Positions 1 through 4,587 of a DNA stretch of 7,622 nucleotides are shown here, piece by piece. Origin of the DNA: Latescibacteria bacterium UBA6620. Its GTDB lineage: Bacteria; Latescibacterota; UBA2968. Where the stretch lies: positions 308,803 to 316,424 of the forward strand of contig DJHM01000044.1 in the NCBI GenBank assembly GCA_002433075.1, in the 5' to 3' direction. The notes below the pieces were generated by a model. That model was not told where the DNA came from. It ran no database searches and saw nothing but the letters and a program-made list of their open reading frames with translations. The translations under genes and the position numbers were made by a program. The number at the start of each line of letters is the position of its first letter. The first letter of the stretch is position 1.

Positions 1-7
1 CCCCGGG

Positions 8-21
8 GCCACTTTTGTGGC
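8..21. other. Short hairpin at the left edge
   Basis: GCCAC (8-12) and GTGGC (17-21) pair around a TTTT loop. The 8-base palindrome CCCCGGGG occupies 1-8. The hairpin lies about 115 bases beyond the stop of the nitrilase-like gene on the minus strand. No T-tract follows it in either direction, so I do not call it a terminator. It could belong to an element cut by the window edge. Confidence 0.3.
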
Positions 22-67
22 GGAGGCTAACTTCCATCCCACTTGCCGTCTCCTCCCGTCGCTACAC

Positions 68-130
68 CCCGGATAGGGCCTGGATTCCCTGGATGCCGCC
101 AACCATCTGTGTGTATCTGTGGTTCCTGTG
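68..130 (-). repeat. Bipartite dispersed repeat, copy C (inverted)
   Basis: Read on the minus strand, this copy has GGAACCACA (126-118), a run of ACAC/AGAT words, and GGCCCTATC followed by CGGGG (80-68). Copies A (4345-4413) and B (6131-6200) show the same two blocks in the same order, but on the plus strand. The part between the blocks is diverged and about 20 bases shorter here. The copy lies just beyond the 3' end of the nitrilase-like gene. It holds no gene. Confidence 0.55.
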
Positions 131-134
131 CCTT

Positions 135-1007
135 TCAACTCACCAGGCGGCCCTTCGAGTTGTGCTTCACCGCCTTGATCTTCTTGCGCTGGTGCTTCAT
201 CCGTTGGGCGTAGCGGATGGGCATCTCTTTCTTACGCCAGCGGAGGAAACGGCGCTCGTGGGTGTCTCGATTAGCGGCGCCGGCTGCGGCGGGAATGTCG
301 ATGGTGCCGTGGAGGATCTTGTTCTCCTGGCGGGAGACGGCAACGACTTCGCCACGGCTGATGATGAGAGTGACGCCGACGTTGGCTTCGACGATGGGGA
401 CGCCGTTTTCACGCGCCCGAGCCAGAACGGCCTCGTCCTGGGACTTCGAGCACGATCCGAAGGAGGGGATCAGGAGGTAGCGGGCACCGTCGAGGACGGG
501 GATGCGGGCGATGTCTTCGTTCCAGCGGTCATTGCAGATGAGGAAGCCGGCCTTGCCGTAGGGCGTGTTGAAGGCGCGGCTGTTCCGGCCGAGACGGTTG
601 AACCACCAGCTGGCGTGGCTGCCCTCGGCGAGCTGCATCTTGTGATACTTTCCGCAGAGCTTGCCGGTCTGGTTGATGTAGACGGCGCAGTTGTAGACGT
701 TGCGGCCGATCTTTTCCGCACAACCGAACGCGAGTGACATCTTGAGCTCTTTCGCGAGCTTCTTGAATCGACCGATTTCAGGACCCCGGAGCGTGATGGC
801 GACGTCGTTCATCTTGGCCGCAGGGACCTCCCCGGTAATGATGTCGTTGACGACGTAGCCTTCTACCACGCCTTCGGGACCGACTGCGAGTTGGGCGCCT
901 CCCTTTGCGGCCCTGCGGAAGGCGTCTTCGAGCCGGTCGCAGTTGGCCTGAAGGTTGAACTTTTCAGGGCGAAACGAAATTGCGGCGACATCAATTGTGG
1001 TGAACAT
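135..1007 (-). CDS. Nitrilase-superfamily carbon-nitrogen hydrolase
   Basis: This 290-residue cytoplasmic enzyme probably hydrolyses a non-peptide C-N bond (amide, N-carbamoyl or nitrile), releasing a carboxylate. The superfamily triad is visible: Glu45 in GPEG, Lys123 in KYHKMQL, and Cys158 in ICNDRW. The ICNDR context around the cysteine recalls N-carbamoyl amino acid amidohydrolases, but this does not fix the substrate. The fold appears complete by about residue 245 (HGTIDIP is the final strand). Residues 250-290 form a very basic tail with 16 Lys/Arg and 3 His, unusual for the family. The start is well supported: AGGAG lies 8 bases upstream of ATG. It is the last gene of the minus-strand block, 238 bases after the amidohydrolase gene. 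The family call is firm; the reaction is open. Confidence 0.9.
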   Translation of the reverse strand: MFTTIDVAAISFRPEKFNLQANCDRLEDAFRRAAKGGAQLAVGPEGVVEGYVVNDIITGEVPAAKMNDVAITLRGPEIGRFKKLAKELKMSLAFGCAEKIGRNVYNCAVYINQTGKLCGKYHKMQLAEGSHASWWFNRLGRNSRAFNTPYGKAGFLICNDRWNEDIARIPVLDGARYLLIPSFGSCSKSQDEAVLARARENGVPIVEANVGVTLIISRGEVVAVSRQENKILHGTIDIPAAAGAANRDTHERRFLRWRKKEMPIRYAQRMKHQRKKIKAVKHNSKGRLVS

Positions 1008-1015
1008 CTTCAGGT

Positions 1016-1020
1016 CTCCT
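1016..1020 (-). promoter_or_regulatory. Ribosome binding site of the nitrilase-like gene
   Basis: AGGAG on the minus strand lies 8 bases before the ATG at 1007. It is one of the two strongest Shine-Dalgarno matches in the window and fixes the start. Confidence 0.8.
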
Positions 1021-1023
1021 AAA

Positions 1024-1090
1024 AGGCTCTCAACGCAGCTGTCTTCGCCAAGGCTTCGGCAAGCCAGGGAGAGCGCAGGGGACGCAGAGA
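1024..1090. repeat. Interspersed repeat with an apparent 35-base insertion
   Basis: The outer parts read GGCTCTCAACGCAG (1025-1038) and CGCAGGGGACGCAGAG (1074-1089). Joined at the shared CGCAG, they give a continuous repeat of the 'ctctgcgtcc...ctgcgttgagagcc' kind that I recognise from intergenic DNA of many environmental genomes. Between the two CGCAG words sit 35 bases (1039-1073) that include a GGCTT-CGGC-AAGCC hairpin (1052-1065). The CGCAG pair looks like a 5-base target duplication. The rest of the 1008-1245 gap contains the TCGAC-GCTCAG repeats and no gene. Confidence 0.45.
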
Positions 1091-1129
1091 AAGAATAGCC
1101 GTTCAGGTTTGCGGCTTCGATTCGTCAGA

Positions 1130-1170
1130 CTGAGCCCTCGACTTCGCTCAGGATAAACTCCGTCGAAGTC
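1130..1170. repeat. TCGAC-GCTCAG repeat, copy 1, with inverted arms
   Basis: CTGAGC (1130-1135) and GCTCAG (1146-1151) are complementary. GACTTCG (1140-1146) is complementary to CGAAGTC (1164-1170), so two alternative hairpins are possible. The core TCGACTTCGCTCAG (1138-1151) matches copy 2 at 1236-1249 in 13 of 14 bases. There is no T-tract on either side. The site lies in the gap between the amidohydrolase and nitrilase-like genes. Confidence 0.45.
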
Positions 1171-1233
1171 TCCGGCATCGGGCAACTGGCTGTGCTGCAA
1201 CTTTGCTCAGGCCGATCTGTCGAGAACGTCGCA

Positions 1234-1249
1234 CTTCGACTGCGCTCAG
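1234..1249. repeat. TCGAC-GCTCAG repeat, copy 2, overlapping a stop codon
   Basis: TCGACTGCGCTCAG (1236-1249) differs at one base from copy 1 (1138-1151). The minus-strand TGA stop of the amidohydrolase gene (1248-1246) lies inside this word, so the repeat provides the end of the coding frame. This may mean that the original C-terminus was replaced when the repeat arrived. Confidence 0.45.
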
Positions 1250-2076
1250 TCTTCCCACTTCCACAACCCCTCCGCCGTCCCTCCCAATATCCAACCTCGC
1301 TCCTCCTCACTCAAGTCGATTGCCTCCCCGAAGCATTCGACGAGTTGGCTATACGATTCGTTCGGGCTGTACTGAGCCTGAGGGAAGTTGGTTCCGAAAA
1401 GGCAACGTTGGGGGCCGAAGGCGTCGACAAGGTCGCGAACCATCCAGTGGACGTCGCGGAACGGGAAGCCTTCGTCACTGGCGAGGGGCAGGAAGGTTAG
1501 CTTGGCGTAGACATTGGGGTATCGCGCAAGGTCGACGACGGGGGCGATGGTGTTCTTGTCGGGTGCGAGACTGCCGGAAACGTAGCCGCAGTGGTCGAGG
1601 ATGAATCGCGTGTTCGGGAATTCTTTCAGTCTGTTCTCGACTGAGCCGTACTCCTCGTGGGTGGCATTGACGTCGATGGTGAGATTGAGGTCGGCGGCTC
1701 TGGTCCAGAGCGGAGTGCTGATCGGGTCGTCGAGCGACCTGTGGTAGAAGAGGTGGCGTTGGATCCGGATGCCCGACACACCCTTGTCGACGAGGGCGGA
1801 CAACGTGTCCGGACCGTCTGGACTGGTCGGGTCGACAAGAACGCCCGCCGCGAGCCAAGATTCGTTTCCACGATGCTCATCGAGGGTGGAACTGTTGTCC
1901 CAACCGTAGAAGCCGGCGGTGATGGTGAACGCACGATCGACGCCGGCTGCGTCCATCTCAGAGCGGAGCTTCGCGGCGGAACCGTCGGTCGTCGGGCGAT
2001 ACCCGGAATCGGGATCGGCCAGCGGGTAGCGGTCGGTGTCCTCGAGGAAGACGTGGGTGTGGGCGTCGATGATCAA
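1246..2076 (-). CDS. Amidohydrolase-2 family metal-dependent hydrolase
   Basis: This 276-residue TIM-barrel hydrolase is of the type that includes L-fuconolactonase and pyrone-dicarboxylate lactonase. It probably opens a lactone or related ring in the cytoplasm. Visible motifs are DAHTH (His6, His8) at the first strand, GIRIQ at 102-106, LDHCG (His162), VYAKLT (189-194), and FGTNFP at 227-232. In many relatives the last motif has Asp; here it is Asn230, a variant I also know from this family as GSNFP. The start is TTG. The upstream frame holds no ATG or GTG before a TGA at 2109-2107, and MIIDAHTH is the expected N-terminus. No clear ribosome binding site precedes it. A REP-like element begins about 14 bases upstream, and a 30-base inverted repeat lies 75-104 bases upstream. 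The lactonase role is inferred from the family and from the neighbouring enolase and dehydrogenase genes. Confidence 0.87.
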   Translation of the reverse strand: MIIDAHTHVFLEDTDRYPLADPDSGYRPTTDGSAAKLRSEMDAAGVDRAFTITAGFYGWDNSSTLDEHRGNESWLAAGVLVDPTSPDGPDTLSALVDKGVSGIRIQRHLFYHRSLDDPISTPLWTRAADLNLTIDVNATHEEYGSVENRLKEFPNTRFILDHCGYVSGSLAPDKNTIAPVVDLARYPNVYAKLTFLPLASDEGFPFRDVHWMVRDLVDAFGPQRCLFGTNFPQAQYSPNESYSQLVECFGEAIDLSEEERGWILGGTAEGLWKWED

Positions 2077-2089
2077 TTCAGTGAACCAG

Positions 2090-2120
2090 CCTGCCGCGCC
2101 GTAGCTTCAGCGAAGGCGGG
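2090..2120. repeat. REP-like imperfect hairpin element
   Basis: This stretch has CCTGCC at one end, GGCGGG at the other, and an inner CTTC-AGC-GAAG stem. The 12-base word CCGTAGCTTCAG (2099-2110) recurs exactly in inverse orientation at 3554-3565, marking the two as one repeat family. It sits only 13 bases upstream of the TTG start of the amidohydrolase gene, where the leader and ribosome binding site would be. Confidence 0.45.
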
Positions 2121-2150
2121 TGACCAAGGTTGGCATTGGATTCCCGGATG

Positions 2151-2180
2151 AGTAACCGTATGTCACCGGATACGGTTACT
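2151..2180. promoter_or_regulatory. Perfect 11-base inverted repeat, possible operator or leader hairpin
   Basis: AGTAACCGTAT (2151-2161) and ATACGGTTACT (2170-2180) are perfectly complementary around the 8-base spacer GTCACCGG. The site lies 171 bases after the enolase-superfamily stop and 75 bases before the amidohydrolase start. There is no T-tract on the minus-strand exit side, which argues against a classical terminator. Two options fit: binding of a dimeric repressor, or an RNA hairpin in the leader. It does not share words with the REP-like elements around it. Confidence 0.45.
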
Positions 2181-2237
2181 GGTCTGGGTCCATTTCGGAG
2201 CAGTTCAAGGAGTTACGAATCCTGATGACCGAGTTCT

Positions 2238-2274
2238 CCTGCCGTCGCTCGCAAGCGAGCTTTGGCAAGGCAGG
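2238..2274. repeat. REP-like nested hairpin element
   Basis: The outer arms are CCTGCC (2238-2243) and GGCAGG (2269-2274). Inside them GCTCGC (2247-2252) and GCGAGC (2255-2260) form a tight stem. The same arms, closed by GAAA, occur at 4527-4542. The rest of the 2077-2350 gap shows no open frame with coding character. Confidence 0.5.
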
Positions 2275-2350
2275 CCAACTCCGCTCGAACTGACGGTGTC
2301 TTTTCGGCGCTACGATCTTTGCAGTCCCCAGCAGGCTCCTAGTGGGCTCT

Positions 2351-3460
2351 TCAGCTGTAGAGCGTCTGGGCCTTGAGCCGGTCAGGATCGATCTCCACGC
2401 CCAGGCCCGGGCCGTCGGGGACGACAATGTGGCCCGCCTCGTACTTGACCCGCTCGTAACAGATCTGTTCGTCGTAGACGAGAGGTCCTGACGGATAGCA
2501 CGGGTAGTGGACGTTGGGGGTGGCGGCGACGAGATGGGCGCGGGCGGCGGTTCCGATGGAGGTTTCGACGGTGCTGCCGAGGAGGGCCTGGATGCCGAAG
2601 ATCTCTGCGAGACCGAAGACTTTCTTGCACGCGGTCAATCCGACGTAGCCGGGGCCGGTGTTGAAGATGTCGACGGCGTGACCCTCGGCGAGACGCATCG
2701 CAACCCGGTTGTCGGCGACGTGCTCACTGATGGGGAGGTCGATGGCCTCGCGAACCTTGACGAAGTCCTCGATGGGGGCGTCGTGGCGACCCTTGACGGG
2801 AGACTCGACGAGGTTGGGCTTGAACTGCCCAAAGCGGTTGATGACGTCGATGGCGGTGTCGGGGTCGAAGCGGCCGCTGGCGTCGAGGGCGTTGATCTCG
2901 ACCTTGTCACCCCAGCGCTCTCGGAGCTGAGTGAGGAACCGTTCATCGGCTTCGAGGTTCTGACCAAAGTAATACCGAATCGTGGGGTGGCCCTGGTCCT
3001 GGAGCCGTTCGATGCGTCCGAGGTTGGAATCTACGTCGGCGTCGGATTGACAAGGGGCGAGGGGATAGGCGAAAGGAATACGTTCGCGATACTTCCCGCC
3101 GAAGAGCTGATACATCGGGATGTCGAGGGCCTTCGCGACGGCGTCGTGGAGGGCGATGTCAATCCCGCAGGTAACCTGATGCTCCCACGTCTCCTTCGAG
3201 AGCGCGACCTGGATGGTCGTGAGGTCGAACGGGCTCTTCCCGACGAGAACCGCTTCCAATCGCTGCTTCAGTGTCGCGAGCACGTCGAGTGTGGGGTCGA
3301 AATTGATGTCGGACATTTCGCCCAGTCCGGTGACGCCGGCATCGGTCTCGAGAAAGACCTCGACGTGCTCGGAGACGGCTTTATCCGCGTCGGACGGACA
3401 GGTCTTGCCCATCTCGCGAGTGGTGAAGATTGGGATGAGGGTAAGTGAGGTGATGGTCAT
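2351..3460 (-). CDS. Enolase-superfamily enzyme (MR/MLE type) with atypical catalytic residues
   Basis: This 369-residue protein has the two domains of the superfamily: an N-terminal capping domain to about residue 120 (the helix CGIDIALHDAVAKAL leads to YQLFGGKYR), then a TIM barrel. Members bind Mg2+ and remove a proton alpha to a carboxylate, giving dehydration, racemisation or cycloisomerisation. Metal ligands can be placed at Asp193 (ALDAS), Glu219 (LVESP) and Glu246 (ISEH), spaced as in mandelate racemase. The usual KxK on the second strand is Arg162-Tyr163-Tyr164. The third possible acid/base position (Lys in MLE, Asp in MR) appears to be Thr268. Glu299 in GSTVETSIG is conserved. The frame is open further upstream to 3553, but those 31 codons are repeat DNA; AAAGGAG lies 6 bases before the ATG at 3460. 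Substrate unknown. Confidence 0.88.
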   Translation of the reverse strand: MTITSLTLIPIFTTREMGKTCPSDADKAVSEHVEVFLETDAGVTGLGEMSDINFDPTLDVLATLKQRLEAVLVGKSPFDLTTIQVALSKETWEHQVTCGIDIALHDAVAKALDIPMYQLFGGKYRERIPFAYPLAPCQSDADVDSNLGRIERLQDQGHPTIRYYFGQNLEADERFLTQLRERWGDKVEINALDASGRFDPDTAIDVINRFGQFKPNLVESPVKGRHDAPIEDFVKVREAIDLPISEHVADNRVAMRLAEGHAVDIFNTGPGYVGLTACKKVFGLAEIFGIQALLGSTVETSIGTAARAHLVAATPNVHYPCYPSGPLVYDEQICYERVKYEAGHIVVPDGPGLGVEIDPDRLKAQTLYS

Positions 3461-3466
3461 TGCGGG

Positions 3467-3473
3467 CTCCTTT
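3467..3473 (-). promoter_or_regulatory. Ribosome binding site that fixes the enolase-superfamily start
   Basis: AAAGGAG on the minus strand ends 6 bases before the ATG at 3460. It decides against the longer open frame that begins at 3553 inside repeat DNA. Confidence 0.8.
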
Positions 3474-3474
3474 G

Positions 3475-3545
3475 AACCACTAAGGCTCCAAGACACCAAG
3501 GAAGGCAACACGAAGTCGCGAAGACATAAAGGACGGAAAAGGATC
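3475..3545. repeat. Degenerate tandem interspersed repeat
   Basis: AACCACTAAGGCTCCAAGACA (3475-3495) and the similar AACACGAAGTCGCGAAGACA (3507-3526) are two diverged units of about 20 bases, followed by an AAAGGACGG tail. I recognise this 'aaccactaag...gaagac' type from intergenic DNA of many environmental bacterial genomes. It fills most of the 119-base gap upstream of the enolase-superfamily gene. On the minus strand it is translatable, which creates a false N-terminal extension of that gene. Confidence 0.5.
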
Positions 3546-3553
3546 CGTCTCAT

Positions 3554-3575
3554 CTGAAGCTACGGTAGGCAGCTG
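3554..3575. repeat. REP-like fragment
   Basis: CTGAAGCTACGG (3554-3565), followed by a GGCAG word, is the exact inverse complement of 2099-2110. The fragment lies 4 bases beyond the stop of the duplicated barrel-type gene. Confidence 0.4.
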
Positions 3576-3579
3576 CTTT

Positions 3580-4290
3580 TCATTCCCTCGGGATCCAGCT
3601 GGTGAAGTACTCGGGTGCCCACTTTCGTGCGAAGTGGAACACTCGCGTGGCCGTGCGTCCGTGAGCGGGATCGACTTCAGCCTCGATCCAGGCTTCAGCG
3701 GTTTCGATCGACGGGAACTCGGCGAGCCAGAGACGGTGCCAGTCGTCATTCGGTGCGATCAACGCGAAACACTCGAGTCGTATCAGTCCGCCCTCGAGAG
3801 CTACAGAGCGAATTTTGTCGATATAGGCATCGGGTGCGGCATCGGTGAGGTCCGCACCCGGGTCGTTGCGCTCGAAGTTGAGCACGACCACGCTCGATTG
3901 GTCCACGAGAAGGGGCGGCACGGTATGTGGGTCGTCCTCGAGTGGCACGACCGGAGGTGGATCTGCAGCGACCCAGTTCGTGCAGTAGGCCGGTTGAATC
4001 TGATGGCTCAGATGGTACTCGTAGTAGCCGTGGCTCCCGTAAGAAGGCGCCATCTCCGCGTTGATCCACGCCTGGACGTCCGCGAGATCGGGAAACTCGA
4101 GCAGCCAGAACCGCTGAAAGACATCCTGGGGTGCCATCAAGCGGAATCCCTCCAGCCGCATCATACGATGCCGATGGGCGATGCCCAACATCAGATCGAC
4201 GTGCTCCTGCTCGGAGGCCTTCTGTTGATCGCGAGTCAGAGCGTGCCAGGAGGGGAGTCGGCCGCCTTTGAAGAGGATGGTGATGGACAT
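3580..4290 (-). CDS. Duplicated small-barrel-type protein of unknown function
   Basis: This 236-residue protein is two copies of one domain. Residues 45-107 align without gaps to 171-233 at a constant offset of 126. Over the best 35 residues (45-79 against 171-205) I count 19 identities. Shared landmarks are RLE-F, L-AP-D, W-L-EFP, AWI-AE, and near the end P-Y-T-W. Each copy has strand-helix-strand character compatible with a ferredoxin-like dimeric alpha/beta barrel (the NIPSNAP, Dabb or antibiotic-monooxygenase sort), so one chain could form a complete barrel. A Pro-rich linker (about 110-125) joins the halves. There is no signal peptide or membrane segment. I do not recognise the exact family. 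The ATG at 4290 is preceded by GGAG at 10 bases; the frame runs on upstream to 4515, but only through repeat DNA. The neighbours suggest a role in the same pathway, such as a small isomerase, decarboxylase or ligand-binding protein. This is inference. Confidence 0.8.
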   Translation of the reverse strand: MSITILFKGGRLPSWHALTRDQQKASEQEHVDLMLGIAHRHRMMRLEGFRLMAPQDVFQRFWLLEFPDLADVQAWINAEMAPSYGSHGYYEYHLSHQIQPAYCTNWVAADPPPVVPLEDDPHTVPPLLVDQSSVVVLNFERNDPGADLTDAAPDAYIDKIRSVALEGGLIRLECFALIAPNDDWHRLWLAEFPSIETAEAWIEAEVDPAHGRTATRVFHFARKWAPEYFTSWIPRE

Positions 4291-4300
4291 TGATTTGGGT

Positions 4301-4304
4301 CTCC
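4301..4304 (-). promoter_or_regulatory. Probable ribosome binding site of the duplicated barrel-type gene
   Basis: GGAG on the minus strand lies 10 bases before the ATG at 4290. Spacing is on the long side, but it supports this start over the repeat-derived upstream frame. Confidence 0.5.
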
Positions 4305-4344
4305 GTAGGGCGTGAACTATTGGACTAAGTATGCTCAGAGACTT

Positions 4345-4413
4345 TTGGAACCACAAATGAACACGGATGAACACGGAAGGCGGGTGGGTCGGGGCAACGC
4401 TGGCCCTATCTGG
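4345..4413 (+). repeat. Bipartite dispersed repeat, copy A
   Basis: The copy begins with a 20-base word (4345-4364: TTGGAACCAC then AAATGAACAC) identical to the start of copy B at 6131. It continues with a second ATGAACAC, GAAG and a G-rich stretch, and ends with GGCCCTATC (4402-4410) and TGG. The distance between the two blocks is 57 bases here and 58 in copy B. It lies in the 297-base gap between the symporter stop and the barrel-type gene. Otherwise this gap contains only a hairpin at 4527-4542. Confidence 0.6.
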
Positions 4414-4526
4414 AAGGTAGGCGTTGGCGGAACAGGACTCAGGCGTTGAGAGGGAACCTCCGTAGGTCTGTAAGCGATAGCTCGGTTTGCTTCTGACAGG
4501 CGACCTGGCCCGCATCCCCGAGTATG

Positions 4527-4542
4527 CCTGCCGAAAGGCAGG
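4527..4542. repeat. GGCAGG hairpin downstream of the symporter gene
   Basis: CCTGCC (4527-4532) and GGCAGG (4537-4542) form a perfect 6-base stem closed by GAAA on the plus strand and TTTC on the minus strand. It sits 45 bases beyond the symporter stop. The arms match those of the element at 2238-2274, so it is probably a REP-like repeat. It could act as an mRNA 3' hairpin, but no T-tract follows, so a terminator call is not justified. Confidence 0.45.
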
Positions 4543-4587
4543 TCGGTATCGAGGGGGGCGACTCCTCGAGCCGGGGGAAGCCTTACG

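Noticed and set aside
79..96. Tandem CCTGGAT words
   Set aside because: Two imperfect 9-base units only. They are within copy C of the dispersed repeat and too short to treat as a separate feature.
2507..3448. Long plus-strand open frame (313 codons) opposite the enolase-superfamily gene
   Set aside because: Its translation is low-complexity, rich in Gly, Val, Asp and Glu, and mirrors the codon bias of the real minus-strand gene. The same holds for the long plus-strand frames at 15-737, 1657-2151, 3634-4293, 5125-5763 and 6187-7029.
3475..3545. CRISPR-like array
   Set aside because: There are only two diverged units of about 20 bases, with no regular spacers and no cas genes. It is a degenerate interspersed repeat.
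4291..4515. N-terminal 75-residue extension of the barrel-type protein
   Set aside because: It is encoded by the bipartite repeat and flanking spacer and has no domain character. A ribosome binding site and a sensible start exist at 4290.
4527..4542. Rho-independent terminator after the symporter gene
   Set aside because: A good short stem exists, but no T-run follows on the minus strand, and the arms match a repeat elsewhere.
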